DNA of 64,000 nt from Erythrocercus mccallii (Eukaryota > Chordata > Aves > Passeriformes > Dicruridae). Where the stretch lies: assembly GCA_013397435.1 (NCBI GenBank), contig VZRG01001515.1, positions 64,646 to 128,645 of the forward strand, in the 5' to 3' direction. The translations under genes and the position numbers were made by a program. Shown here piece after piece: positions 22,681-36,287 of this stretch; the stretch's first letter is position 1; each line of letters begins with the position of its first letter. The notes under the pieces were generated by a model. It worked only from the letters and a program-made list of their open reading frames with translations, did no database searches and was not told the origin of the DNA.

Positions 22681-25439
22681 ATTTTTGTTTTAATTGGGCA
22701 AATATGTGTCAGGAAGGAAGCTCTACTGGTATCTCTTCCTACCCATAAAATTTCTCCAGGGAAGGATGTGAAAAAAGCTTTCATTGGTGCCCGTAGCTTT
22801 ATAGAAGAGATGATCCTGAAGGAGATCCATTACTCAGATCTCCATTATCTCAGTTAAAATATTGACCCAGCAGGAGACCTCCCCTTGGAACTTTGTGCAT
22901 GGAACAGGACAGCCCTGCGAGTTTCTTATCACATCTGATGCACCATCCTTCTTCTCCCACCCAGCCGAGGCACCCAAGATCCAGCTGCTGCCTCCTGCTC
23001 CTCTGTGCATGGTCCCTCACGCCTTTTCCATCACCGGAGTCACTTGTACTCCAGGGATGGTCACAGACCTCAGGGTCAGGCTCTCTCCCTTCCCAGGCCT
23101 CTGGTGCCAGTCCCCACTCCAGATCTGTGCACGCATCACTGCTTTTGCAGAGGGGGTTTCCAGGATAAACAGTTGAGATGAACTCATGGAAATGTGGGGC
23201 TTGTTAACCCTGGTTAACGACCCCTGGCACGAGCCTGGGCACTGGGAATCCCTTCAGGGACAGGGTGGGGTTGGGGAGGGCTGCTGGGCACAGGGGCTGT
23301 GCAGGTGACCAGGCAGAGGGGCTGGCAGGGCTGGACGTCCTGTTCTCCAGCCCAATTAACAGCACCTCGGAGAATGAGGTCATTAGAGCAGCCAGACAGT
23401 CTGGGAAAACACTTTCACAGCTCCAGGAGGATTTCCTTTTTCCTCTTTTCAATTGTTCTTCTATGCTGCCTCCGTCTGCTCCCCCCTCTCCATCCATGTC
23501 CTCAGGCTTCCTTTGCACTCAGGCAGAGGCAGCTGCTGGATGCTTCTCACGTTGTTCCCTCGGGGAGGCAGGAGAGGAAGAGCCCTGCAGAAAGGAAACC
23601 AGGGTGCTGGGGGACCCCAGCTGCTGCAATGGGTTCTGCTCTGCCTATGCTGGCACATGGCTGTGGGAAGGAGAGGGCCACAGAGCTGCTCCTGGAAGCC
23701 TCTGGCCAGCCCCAAGCCTGTCCCATCCCTGGGACTCATGGTAGGTGGCAGGGATGGCAGCTCTGTCCTTTTCCTTCTCTTGGTCACCTGTTTGGGACAG
23801 TGAAGTTTGCTCAGCATGGCAGGAAGGAGAACCTCTATGTTTTCCCACCAAAACTATGAAAGTCCACGAAGATGGAAGTCTTCAGAGTAAATATCCAAAC
23901 AAATGTCTTGCACCCGCATTTGGCAGGATTGCAATGAGGTTCTCTTTACTTCCCCACTGTAGCTCTAGACATGTCTCTCCAGGTCCATCCGTGGGTCCCT
24001 CCTGAAGCCACCTCAGGAATCCTGTGACCACAGCTGCTGTAGTCCCCTGGGACCACACTCACCCTTCTAGCTCTCCACAGACAGTGATGCTCCCACTCCT
24101 CTGACATCCCCCCCACCCCCACCCCAGCACAGCCCCGAGTCCTCCCTGCTCCACAAAGACTCCTGGGAGGGACCTCAGAGTTCCTCTACTGTGTACCAGT
24201 GACCACCACGTCCCCATCCACACAGGGCAGGTGGTCCCTGCCCTGAGCAGGGGATGGGCAATGCAGGGTCAGCCTAGAAGGGAAGTCTCTTCTAGGAGGG
24301 AGATCAGGGAGATAAATTTATCTCCCTCCCAGGAGAGAAATGGGATGTTGGGGAGGAGGGAGGAAGGGTCAGAGTGTGAGAGTGGGACTGGGTTTCAGAG
24401 CAGTACAGTGATGCTGCCCACATCTCAAAGCAGGTTCCCTTTGCCCCAGCAGGCCAGGATTGGGCACTAGGAAAGAATCTTTGGCTGATCCATCACAAAC
24501 TTGTCTCTCAGGTTTGGGACATGACACAGCACCCACAAAGTGTGGACTGGCTGGTTTTGAGCATGGGAAGGACACTGTTTGGAGAGCCTGTGTGCCTGTG
24601 GCTCTCTGAAGGATCAGTCTGGCTTTGGGGCACATCTTCAGACATTCAGACATTTAAAGGGAACATTGAATGACCAAGATGCCAAATGAGAGACACCCTC
24701 AGCACTTGGTGTCTGACACTCACCCTGGGCAGAGAATGCTCAGACACTCCTGAGCCAGGCTGGCCTCAGTGGGGAGATGGGCCTGCAGGAAAATCCACAC
24801 CCCGCAGCCACCATCTGATGCTCCACAAGGCATTCAGGGGAGGAAGGTCTCCAAATACACTTTTCCAAAGGAGTTGCCAGACTTGTCCATGGCTCCACCA
24901 TGGCCCCAGGCTTTTGCACTCCCAAGCCACCGCTGCCTTATCCTTTCTGTGTTTTATTCCTTTCGGTGGTTATTCCTGTCAGCACCCAGCATCTCTCCTG
25001 GCTTTGGAAACTGCTCCCATGTGCAGCATCACCCTTCCTCGCCTGCCCCACGCTCAGAGCAAGAATTCCAGAGGGACTTTGCCAGGCTGCCGTAGACATG
25101 ACCTCAGGCCAATGTGCAACTTGCTCCAGAGGTGCCTGTTTTCCCCTGTGGGGAATCCACAGAACGGGGATACACAAACCCATCTGATATGTTCAAAGAA
25201 TTACTGAGCATCTGCTAGGAGAGGGAAAGAAAAACAAACACACGGATAAAAGGATTCCTAGAATATGACAAAGAGGAAAGAAAAGGAGACAGGGATGAAT
25301 AAGGCCACCCAGACAGGTCCCAGGCTTTTCTGGGAGCCCACCACTTCCTTGATGAGAGGGACCTCAGCTCAAACTGTCCCAGCCTGCCTGTCCCCCTTGT
25401 TCCTCCTGCTGGGAACATGCACTCAGACATGGTGCAACT
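22681..25439. other. No gene seen
   Basis: No supported exon or repeat apart from a 7+7-bp inverted repeat at 23203-23218. Open frames (for example plus 23299-23859) are overlapped by equally long frames on the other strand. Confidence 0.55.
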
Positions 25440-25585
25440 TCACAGAATCATGGAATGGTTTTGGGTTGGAAGATCAACGAAGGTCATCCCATTTTACCTC
25501 CTTCCATGGGCAGGGACACCTTCCACTGTCCCAGGTTGCTCCAAGCCCCACCCAACCCGGCCTTGGACTTCCAGGGATAGGACAT
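25440..25585 (-). mobile_element. CR1 LINE 3' fragment
   Basis: The plus strand reads cagaatcatggaatggtttt, ggcagggacaccttccactg and ggttgctccaagcccc, the reversed CR1 tail. About 145 bp remain. Confidence 0.88.
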
Positions 25586-26749
25586 CACCAGTGAAAGAAG
25601 CTCCTTTCTGCAAAGCATGGACATGGCTCCTTAACTCCTGACCTCTGCTCTGACCACTTGGAGCAGCTCATGGATCTGCAGTTCTAAAATGTGCCCCTTT
25701 AGCATCCACCCTGAGCAATTCCCCTTTGCTTTCTTTGCGTGAAACACAGCCCAGGGCAGGCTTTTCCTGATGTCCTGGGCACGAATCACATCAGGCACAT
25801 CCATCCATCTTCCAGTCCTCCAGGGCTCACTCCACTGACATTCAGAAGTCTTCTACATATTGTTCGTCAGCTCCTTATCCTTGCCCCAATATCAAGCATA
25901 TGGTTTCATACATCAAAATAACACATAATACAACAAAATAACACAACAGGTTGTGGACAACCTGTGATCTTCCAGAATAACCAGAGGAGCTAGAGCTTTC
26001 ACACTGCCCAGGGAGTGTGAAAGGAGTGTGATCAGCTCAGATCCCTCGGGAGATGTTCAGAACTGGTGTACACACTCCATGCTGTAGTGCTGAGTGGCAA
26101 GGCAGGGATAACACCCAGTTCCTGAGCTGTGGGAACACCCATGGTCCCCAGGAAGGAGCAGGGATGGGCCTGCTAGTCCCCAGGAAAGCTGTGTTTGGGA
26201 ACCTGAAGTCCTGCTCACTCTGGTGGATCTCCCACTGCAGCTCTGCCTTTCCAGGGAGCACAAGCTCTTCTGAGGGAGGGATGGGTTGAGTGGTGTCACC
26301 TGCCCTCAGGTGTCCTTATCCCTAGGGTTGGAAGTCACTGCTGTTTGCTGCTGTGATGAGGCAGAGAGGGATCTCTGGGTCACAGGAAAGAGAGATGAGG
26401 GAGGATGATCTCCTTGGTCCCCAAGACTGAAACAGCAGGGAGCTCTCAGGACTGGTTTTCACTCTGGATGTGATGAGACAAGGAGGTGCAGTTGGGATGG
26501 ATGGGAACCAGCAGGGAAATTGAGCTCTCCAGGGAAGGGAGAGAGACAGATCTTTCCATGGTTTCCACCTTTGGGTAGACAAATCACAACAGGCCTGAGA
26601 AGTGGGGACCCGTTTGGGATCAGGGATCCTATGGCAGATGGGATTGCAGGACCAGCACAGTGCAGGAATCAAAACAGGAAAGGAGCAGCACCAGAGGCTC
26701 TGGGACATGTGGAGAGCTCAGATGCCCATGTACCACCCCAGGGCTAATG

Positions 26750-26892
26750 CCAGGTCCTGATCCAGATCCAGGCTCATGTCCATGCAAAATTCCTCACGCC
26801 CAGTTCTCTATGTCCAGATCTCTGTCCAAGTCCAGATCTGTGCCCAGGTCCATGCCCAGTTCCCCATGTCCAGGTCTATGCTCATGTCCAGC
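26750..26892 (+). repeat. Degenerate minisatellite with a GTCCAGATCT core
   Basis: Repeated gtccagatctctg, gtccagatctgtgcccag, gtccatgcccag and gtccaggtctatgctcat segments at irregular spacing of roughly 12-24 bp. Confidence 0.6.
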
Positions 26893-27783
26893 TACTTTGA
26901 CCTCATGAAGGTGAGAGCACGCAGGGCCCTCTCCTGGGAGGGAGGCCATGGGGAGGAATCCTGCCTTGCTGTGCCAGCACAGAGCACCCTGAGCACACCA
27001 GCCCTGGCTGGAATCAGGGCACGGCTGGCACAGGACAGGGACTGACGCTCAGTGGCTCTTGCTGGGCTCCACAAACATTCTTGCTGCTGAGTCCCAGGCT
27101 GAGCTCTGGAGTCAGCAAGTGCCAGGACCATTAATAGTGCAGTGACAGTGTTTAAATTGGAGCTGCCACCAGTGCAGACACAATAACTCCCGGTGCCCCA
27201 GGAACTGATTAGCAACAGCCCCAGGCTGCATTTTCCATCACCCTCTGCAGAGCAAGCAAGGGATTGGCTGGGGGGGTGAAGGGTGACAAGTGGACCTCTG
27301 GGGCTTTTGTCCACCCTGCCATCACCAGCCGCTTCCCTGAGACTGTGCCCTGTCCCCTCTCCCTCATGTCAGCTGCTGGAGCCCCTTGTGCAGAGCTCCA
27401 GGGCTGCACTGACACTTATTGTCGAGTGTTTACTGTCATTGCCGGGGAGACATTAGTTCAGATTATGTCAAAACAAAGTTATTCCAAGCTCAATCCTAGA
27501 GAAAAATATTATTGTAAGCACTGATTGGCGAGGGGCAGCATGTCCACCGCCAGCAGTCCCAAAGCCCAGGGGGTGGGGGGAGATAGGATCTTTGTTTTCC
27601 AGCCAGGCTCCCAGCCAAGAGCAGCCAAAGCTGAGGTAGAAGAGAGATTTTGTGAGGCAGCCAGGAATTCAGGTCAAGGCTTCATTTTCTCCAGAAAAAA
27701 AAAAAAAATCCTTTAAACTGTAAAGAGAAAGTCTTGTTCCAGTCCCAGCCTTGGCCAGAAAGCGTATGTGCCATATTGTCCAG

Positions 27784-27983
27784 GAATTGAATGTAAGGAA
27801 TCCAGATATGCCATGTTATCCAAGAATCACATGTAGGAAATCCAGGAGTGACTTGTTATCTAGGAATCACATGCTAGGAAGCCAGACACAGCCTGTTAGA
27901 CAGCAATCGTATGCAAGGAATCCACATGTGGCACATCAGATGGGGGCTGGATGCAAGGAATCCAGATGTGCTGCATTATCCCA
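27784..27983 (+). repeat. Minisatellite, five units of exactly 40 bp
   Basis: Units start at 27784, 27824, 27864, 27904 and 27944. Each has the layout gaatcacatg..aggaatccag..gttatcca, with about 60-80% similarity between units but no length change. A partial unit precedes (ending gtccag at 27783) and another follows (gaattgctgg). Confidence 0.85.
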
Positions 27984-28929
27984 GAATTGCTGGAAGGGGT
28001 GAGAAACAGGCAAACACATAGAAGCTACACCTACTTTGGAAGTGCAGGTACCCAGCTGGCCTGGCCTTAGCTCAGGAACAGATGAAAAGCCAAAAACAGG
28101 CTCAAAACCAAGGACTGCAGTTGGGGACAAATCAGGGACAAGCCCACAGGGTGGAGGACCTGGTGGCGAGCGTGGAGCAGGGCAGGGAGGAACTGGCTGG
28201 GGGTGGAGGTGGGGTCAGAGATCAGCTCTGGGGATGGGGGTCAGCAGGGAGGGGGTCACGTGGTGGATGGCCCCTCTCACCCATGCTGGACAATGGCCCC
28301 AGGGCCACCAAGAGAGGTCCAGGAGGCACCTTGAGCACAGCTGGCAGAAGGAAGGGGATGCAACAAGGGGAAGAGGAGATGTAAGGGTATAAATGAGCCC
28401 AAAGAGGTGCAAATAAGGACAGCAAAATGCAGACAAAGTCTCAGGAGAAATTCCCAGACAGTGAGATAGAGTGGGCAGTGGACACCTCTCCCGAGGCTGG
28501 AAGGGGATGGATGGGAGCTGTGGAGCAGCTCCCTGGGGAGGTGCAGGGTACGGAGCTGAGGGCCCCGGCTGTGCCCCAGCACTGCAGCTGGACCCCGGGC
28601 AGCTCAGCCTCAGGGCGTGTCACCAAGACCACTCCGAGACCACCCCAAGCACAGCTCCCTCATCCAGGTACAAGGGCAGGTGGGCAGCTGCCTCCCCACA
28701 GGTGAGCCAGCACAGGTGCCACAACCAGCCCAGCACCCCAGAAACCCTTCACAAACCTGGGAAGTGCTAGGAGAAAAGGAATCTTCCCCAACACTTGTCC
28801 CATGGTTTGGAACTCTTCAGAGACACAGTCCCTTCCCATGCTGCCAGGACATCTTCCCACGAGCTGGGCAGAGCTTCAAAGCAGCTGGTACCATCTCCTG
28901 GCAGTTGAGGCTCCTCTGGTCCCATCCCC

Positions 28930-28992
28930 AAGGAATATAGGGAATAAGGAATAGGGAATACAGAATAGGGAATGGGGAATGGGGAATAGGTC
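28930..28992 (+). repeat. GGGAAT-type microsatellite
   Basis: Repeated ggaata / gggaat hexamers with minor variation over about 60 bp. Confidence 0.8.
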
Positions 28993-29934
28993 CATGACCC
29001 CAGTGCTGGAGTGATTCAGTGCCAGCCTGAGACCCAGTGCTGTGGATCCAATGCCCATGATCCAATGCTTCCCATAAAGTGTGCCCTGAGGCTCAGGTGC
29101 GCTGCTCTGACACATCCCCTCCCCTCCAGGATGTGGTTTCTCATCTGCTCTCCTCTCAGGTCTATTTTCTTTCTGCCCATTGAACAAGTGCCACAGAAAC
29201 AAAGCTCTGGATGGCTCTGGGGACCCAGCCAAAGCATGAGCTGTGCAAATGGCACCGGGCAACATGCCTGGCATTATTCCACCATGAAAATGACCTCTTC
29301 AGAGCCCTCTCCTTCCCCAGAGCTCTTGCAGGAAGGGGCACCCACGCGGTGGAGGTGGAACATGCCCCAGGCACAGGGGTGTACAGAATCAGCACATTCT
29401 CCCTTGGGTTTGGGGAGGATGGAGCAGAGGAGGAGGGAGTGGGCAGTGGTGGGACTGCAAGGGTGCCCCCAGGCAGAAGGGCAGCAAGCATCCAACTTTA
29501 TCCTGGGTGTCCTAGGAAAAGATCCTGATCCTGCCCATGCCATCCTCTGGGTGATTCTGGGCAGGTGGGAGAACATTTCTCACACAAAGTAAGCTCCTTC
29601 TGCAGACACACAGGTGGTGTCAGTGCCACCAGCTGTACCCTTGTCCCCAGAATCATCTGCCACCTGTCTGTATGGTCACCCTTGGTGGCTGAGATCTCTA
29701 TCCCATAACAACCTCCATTCCTCTGCACTGCCTTGTCCATCTCCTGTATTGTATGCAATATCCACCCCCATCCGGGTTTCATGGTCCTCTGTGCATGGCC
29801 TGTGGTCTAAGCAGCTCTTTGCTGCTGAACATGGAACTGCACCCACTTTCCTGTGAGCACCTGCTCCTTTCTTAGCTTGGTGCCCCCTACCAAAGGGTAA
29901 AGCCCTGACAGGAGGGTCAGTTGTGGGGCGAGGA

Positions 29935-30215
29935 TCAGGTTCTGCTCCCAGGGAACAGGGACAGGACAAGAGGAAAAGGCCTCAGGCTGTGCCAGGGGAG
30001 GGTCTGGCAGGATACTGGGGAAAAGTTCTTCACACAAATGGTGATCAGGCACTGGAACTGCCCAGGGCAGTGGTAGAGTCACCACCCCTGAAGGGGTTTA
30101 ACAGATGTTTCAATATGGCACTTAGGGTGTTATGGTGGCCTTGGCAGTGCTTGGGGAATGGTTGAACTCAATGATCTCAGAGGGCTTTTCCAACTTCAAT
30201 GATTCAGTGATTCTG
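29935..30215 (+). mobile_element. CR1 LINE 3' fragment
   Basis: Plus-orientation CR1 tail: gggaacagggacaggacaag, aagttcttcacacaaatgg, gcagtggtagagtcaccacc, ggtggccttggcagtgcttg, ending gattcagtgattctgg. Confidence 0.88.
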
Positions 30216-30880
30216 GATTCTAACTAGCGGTATACACTCCAGCTGGGTCTCCACAAGAGCCACAGAGGAATGGGATGAACACTTTGATTTGGCCCTTGCC
30301 AGCAAAGCTTACCTTGAGAATTTCCCTACAACCTGGCCCAGAGCCTGACTCACAGAAAAACCTTGTGCAGCAAAGCTCCAGGCATTGGTGAATCCTCCCA
30401 GGATCTAGAATCTCCTCCAGTGCCTGGTGACCCTCAAAGAGTGGGAAACTGCAGCTTGTTTCAAGGCTGAGTCTGTCTAAATTAGGTTTGCAGCCAGTGG
30501 GCCATGGTGTGCATTTGTCAACACTCCCCAAAGCGTCCCCCACCAGGAAATATCTTTATGTGTAAGTATCAATAAAAATGGTGACATCACCACCCAGGCT
30601 CCTTCGAGCAAGTGGGATAAACCACGCCCTGTATCCTGCAGTTCATTCCCAGCCCCTGGGACCAAAGTCCATGATGAGTGGACAACCACGTCTGGCTACA
30701 GGGCCCCCTCCCTGGGCCATCAAGTCCTGGCTTATGGCAGGAATCCAAGCCCTTGGCATTGTCCAGCCTTTCCAAGACTTGTTCAATGTCAGTGTCAGCA
30801 CTTCAGGGACTCTTCCAGCAGCTCTCTCCCAGCGCCAGGGTATCAGTGAACCGGGCCTGTTGGTCTGCGGTTGCACAGCC

Positions 30881-30950
30881 TCCCTTGTTACAGATGTAAT
30901 TGCTTTACCCCGGTCTCCCTCATTACAGATTTAATTACTTTACCCTGCCA
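30881..30950 (+). repeat. Tandem 35-bp duplication with homeodomain-like cores
   Basis: Units 30881-30915 and 30916-30950 align without gaps. Shared text includes ttacagat.taatt and ctttaccc; the second unit contains TTTAATTA. Confidence 0.75.
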
Positions 30951-33599
30951 ACATCAATGTGTCTCTCTGCTTTGACCCAGTACAGGGTGGAGTCGTTTGC
31001 TGAACATTGACGGGTTTGCTTGTTAGGATTTGGGTTTGGCTTCACTTGGTTGTCCTAAATGTATGTTCTGAAAGGCTTCTTGCTGCCATCAGCCAGTGAC
31101 AGGTCACTGATTTCTTTGGCTTCCCCTCCTACCACCAGCAGTTCTGTACATCACTGGAGGGCTCCCTGTTCCTCATCCTCCCTGGGGTGCTCCTCCTTCT
31201 TCAGCCCAAGGACTGCACCCTTGGGTTTTGACACACACCAGGCTCTCAGCAGAAATCTCTGTTGGAGTTGTTTCCTCCAGGACAGATGGGAGTGTCCCAT
31301 GGGACAGATGGACTCTGCTTGAATTGCCAACCCTGGGTATTCCATCACCATTCCTGCAGCCTTTTCCTGCTTCTGTCCACAATCAATCTACTGGAGCTGC
31401 TCCCAGGTAGATGGAGCAGTCCAGCCAGGACACTGGGTGCTCTGCTGGCTCTAAGGCAGATCCCTCTTGAGGTCTTTGCCAGCTGCCATTATCCTGCTGT
31501 CCCAGGACATGCCACCAACGTCTCTTTTCCCATCCCATGGCCACTCAGCTCCACACCACCATCCTCCCCACCATGTGACACTGTCTGTCAGAATGAGTCA
31601 TCCCTCCAGAAATCATGGCAGAGGCAGAAGGATGAGGAAGACGGGAAGGCATGCTGCCCTCTCCTAGGCAGCAAAACAAAGTCAACACTTTGGCCTTCAT
31701 TCAGTTCCTTGCCTCTGCCCCAGATGCTGGCCAGGCCCCTGCCTGGTTCCCACCTGCTGCAGCACTCGGGCAGCGTGGTCCTCCCCCTGCAGCTGCAGGC
31801 CACCACACTTACACGTCCAAACCGCCTCTGACAGCTTCTTCCCTGGGAGAATTATTTTGGGCTATGAAATCATGGCTTTTGGGGCACTGTTGAGATGTCC
31901 TTGAATGAGTCCCAGTTTTTGCTAACACCTCCCACTCTAAATTTACAGTCCCAGTCAGTCACGCCAGCAATTGTTTGGAATTTTAGCAAATTGACCTTTC
32001 AGATGTCCAAATAAACACTCTGTTCATTGATGGCCAAGGCAAGCACAGCCGTGCTGCTCTCCAGTGCCTACGGATCCCCCATACTGAGCCCAGGAATTCA
32101 CCTGTCACCAGCAGAGCCCCCTCACCCCTTACCCTGACAGTGCCCAGAGCTCTGTGCAGAAACCAATTCTTGTTGGATTTGTAGAAACTCTGGAGAAGTT
32201 GTGCTGTTGACTGCACAACGCAGCCCTTAAGCCTCTACCCGGCATCTCCAGGGAATGACTTTCCCTCCTAGAGTCTTTCTTGCAAGCTGTAATCATCTAA
32301 ACGGCCCTGTCTAATGAGAGAAGGGCTGCCTGCAGGGCTGCCTTTGGAATCCAGGGCCATCAGCGATGTATCAGCTCCTGTCCTGCCCCTGGGCTAAGCC
32401 AGCACATCTCCCTGAGCCGCTGCTGCCTGGGGGTCGAAGTGCTCATCCAGCCTCTCTTTCTGCTGTTCCATGGCTTGAACGGCCCCTCCTGGCAACAGCA
32501 TTTCATTCATTCCTCATCCCATTTTCCCTCCTTGTGAGGCTCTTAAAAATTTTACCTTTGAGGCTGAGGTTTTTGTTCATTATTCACCTCGGAATCCTTT
32601 GCCACATTTTTGGCAGCCTGGGGCCCCCAGTCCCTTACAGCCGCTTTCATTCCTGGAGCCTGTTTGTTTGCCGAAACTCACGCTGTTTCTGGCCATAGTT
32701 TCACTGGACTGAGCTACCACTACATTTGCAACAAGTGTTGGGCAACAGCACAAGCAGACTTCATGTTTCTAAACCCAGCTATTTTTGGGACTTTTGCATG
32801 GTGCTGCTGTGGCTGAGGTCACCATCCCACCTTGTGCACACACTGTACACTCCCCTGCTCCGTTCCACCTCGTGCTCTGCTCCAACACTCACGTGCCCCA
32901 AACCTGTGCCAAGGGGCTCAGCTCATCAGCACAGGTCACTTACAGCAGGCACCACCCCACCTGGGGTCAGCCCTCTGCCTACACCATGCTCTGAGGCCTC
33001 TGTGGTCTTCCATGGTGGGATCATTTGTGGGAGGACCATTGACAAGGTGTGGGTGCCACACTGGCATCGGGCACATTTTGGAGGTGATATGGGTCATCCT
33101 TGCTTGTTGGGCATAGCAAGATCTGCTGCTCCAGGAGGTGCCAGTCCAGCACTGACTGTGTCCCACCCCCAGGTGACTCAGCTGATGCACCAGCAGTGGT
33201 GTGAACCTGGCTCCAAGCACATTCCACAGACCATTCCCTCTCAAGACACCTCCCACAGCAATGGGATGTCTCCATGGGGATCAGCCAGGGCAAGGGTGTG
33301 GGCACATCCTCCCCATGAGGCCACATCTCCAGAATGAGGGTCAACATCATACCAAGCTTCCTGCACTGTGTGGAAGGGGCCCAGGTCCCACCATTCTAAA
33401 TGGGTGTTGCTGACACATGTTCCCACAGGTGGAAGGACAGAGGCCACAGCATCCCTTGGATCTCTTTCCCCCCGTGGCAGAGGGATGGGAATAGCCACTG
33501 GCTCCAGCTGGTCTCCTCCCGGAGAGCCCCTGTCTCGTGGGACAGCCCCTTCCCCTTGAAGATGCTGTTGGACTCGGGCCCTTGGAGGAAGACAGAGGT

Positions 33600-34150
33600 C
33601 CAGAGGACAAGGTGGCCGGGGCTGTCCAGGCTGCAGAGCTGTCCGGGGGCCTCGTGGATCCCGACAGACACCGGTGCCAAGCTGAGCTCCCCATGGATGT
33701 GGAGCAGCTCTGCTCCAGGTGTCCAGGGCACATCCGGCACGGAGCAGCCCCCGGGCACCGCACAGGATTTCGGAGGGGCTGCCAGGCGCCGGTGACTCAT
33801 GGGATGAGAACAGGCAGTTCCGCGGGACCGGGGAGCCCGGGGAGACAACAACAGTCTGAGATTTATTCCACAAAGCAGCCTGAAAACAAACCCGAGGAAT
33901 GTTTATTCTTTTTCCTCTGTGGCAGGGAAATAAAGCCCGATTGTCTCTCGCCTGGAAATGCTGGCACCCGGACACACGGCTCCTCCGCGGAGATAGCGGC
34001 CGCAGCTGGACACTCCCAGCCCTGAGTCAGGGCTGCTCTGCCGTGCCGTGCCCGGCACAGGAAGGGAGATTTACGGAGTGACTGAACCCCTGGGCCGGAG
34101 CGCACCGGGAGAGGTCACACCGAGCCGCGGGTGGCCTCCGCGGACTCCTA
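33600..34150. promoter_or_regulatory. CpG-rich segment with several overlapping open frames
   Basis: CpG density rises from about 33600 to 34150, including CCGCGG and GCGGCCGC. Frames on both strands stay open between 33400 and 33850, which is expected in GC-rich DNA. One minus-strand frame (33396-33851) reads less repetitively, for example EAPGQLCSLDSPGHL, but has no clean splice borders and matches no family I know. Confidence 0.35.
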
Positions 34151-36287
34151 GGTTTTCCTCCCGTCCAGCACAGCCCCCGGGCTACGAGTGATGGGCACGC
34201 AGGAGGAGGGAGTCGCCACCCCCTCCCCAGAGCTGTTTGTCCCCTCCCCGTGGGGATGCACTAGTGGCAGAGGAGGGCTGGGACCTGCTGTGAGGCCGGT
34301 CATGTTGGCTCCACCTTGCACAGCTCTCCCTTGACATTCTCCCCCAGAACCCCACCCTGCACTCCCCAGCATCCCCAAACACCCTCCTGGCTCCAGAGAG
34401 GCAGGCAAGCTAACACTTGAGATCTCATTGATCAAAAAACACCCAGCCCAGCCCAGCACAGATCCTCTGTACGACCAGCCAGCAGTGCAGGAGTCAGTGG
34501 GTGAGATGTCAGAGACCATGAGGACTGGGACATACCCAGCACCGTGCCCAGTCACCCTACAGAGGGCACAGAGGCCCTCCAAAACTCAGCTGGTGTCACC
34601 CTATGCCACACCCCATCCAGATGCTCTCTTGTTCCTCCAATACTCCACTTCCAAGAGCTGCCAGCCTCCCTGGGGGCTGCTCCCAACAGAACCAGTGCTG
34701 AACCATTCCCCAGGGCTGCCCCCTTTCCTGGGAGCAGGAACAGCAGCCCTGAGACTGGTGCAGGTGGAAGGAGTGTGGGGATGGGGCAAACACTGCTAGG
34801 AGCAGGGCCACGGGAAGGGCAGGGGTGGGCAGCACACAGCTGAGCAACTCTTCACAATTCCAGCACATCTCAGATGAGCAGATCCTCAGAATTCCAACAG
34901 GCTGGGAAAGCAAGGGATGGGCTCCCCACAGGGAGGAACTGGAGCCACTAAAAGTGGATGGCTGGAAGGTGGAGTCACAAAGCTCCCAGGTGAGGGGACA
35001 AAGGACTGTGAGCCCCCAACAGCCTTAGGATTTCCAGGGGTGGGCAGGGATAAAGGGGGCACTGTGGGCATTGCCAGCCCATGTGCCCACTGCAGCCACC
35101 CCCAGCTCATATTTTCCACATGTCTGGCAGGGGCCCTGCTCTTTGATCCTGCCTTGCAAGTTTTTCCAGCTTTGACCTCAGTCCCACTGCAGAACATGCA
35201 GCCTCTGCAGGCTTGGGAGGGCTGGAGCCCATCCCGTTCCCTGCCCTGTCTTACACAGGGCCCAGCCCTTTACAAATCAAGAATGTTTATTTATTTTTTT
35301 TTAATGAAACAAAAACCCCCTCACATACAGTTAGGGAAGCCCTGAGACAACAAACAAACATGAGTGTGATACTGAGCTTCAAAAGGGCAGGAAGAACCAG
35401 TCTGTGCCTCATAAAATAATGAGTGAGTATTAGGAAAAGATCCCTAAATACCACAGATAAAAAAAGCAAAAGCATCTGGAACAGAACATTTGCAAAGAAC
35501 ATCTCTTGCCTGAGAAACTTAATTGCTTTGTCAGGAAGAATTACTGGAAATGGCCAATTAGAGCTGGGTTTTGGTTCAGTGCCTGGCCTGATGGCCCCAA
35601 AGATTAGCACCCACACGCATCTCAGTGTCCCAAGCAGTGTCACACCAGCTCTGGCCCAGCATGGGGAGCCATGCCTGGGAACTGCCAGGGACACTGGGAT
35701 GTGTCCTGGTTTTGTGACCACCAGCCACCCTAGAAGGGGATCAGGGTCCATTTCCAAACCCTGGGGACACTGGGACCAGAGAGGCTGGGGTGCTGTTGAA
35801 CAGGGAGATATGAGAGCAGCAAAACAGCCCTTGAATCCTGGGTTCCCAAGGCTGGTCCATGGGCAACATCCTCTGAAGGGTCTGATCAAACTGCAGGGAT
35901 TGACCCTGAGATCAGGAGGAGTCTTCACCACAATGGGGCAGTGGGACCATCCCAGGGGCACCAGGCACTGTGTCTGGGATCACGACCTGCTCTGGCACCA
36001 GCTCCACCAGCTCCACGAGTCAAGACCATCCTGGTGCTGGGTCAGGTGCCAGAGCCAGATGAAGGTCACATCCCAGGGAAATGTCCCAGCTTTAACCAGA
36101 GCCTGCAGTGAACAGCTCAGAGCTTAGCAGGGAGGTTAAGGTCTCTGGGCAGACCCATTCTGTATCTTGTCCCCTCCTCTTCCGCAAGTCTCCTTCATGA
36201 TTTGGACCTTCTTCTACAGCCCTGCTGGGTACCATCTCTCAGAGCGTCAGCCCCTCAGAGACTGTCACAAGCACTGCTGTGCACAAT

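Larger units (their letters stand above)
25586..29934. other. No gene seen; contains three simple-repeat loci
   Basis: Holds the minisatellites at 26750 and 27784 and the microsatellite at 28930. The AT-rich 27420-27525 stretch is compositionally distinct and could be a conserved non-coding element, which cannot be judged without alignment. Confidence 0.5.
30216..36287. other. No gene seen apart from a CpG-rich patch
   Basis: Contains the 35-bp duplication at 30881 and the CpG-rich segment at 33600-34150. No exon of ELN, TMEM270 or another Williams-region gene was recognised on either strand. Confidence 0.5.

Noticed and set aside
23203..23218. Inverted repeat GTTAACC-CT-GGTTAAC, possible HNF1-type site
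   Set aside because: The spacing differs from the HNF1 consensus and there is no nearby gene; too short to be significant in 64 kb.
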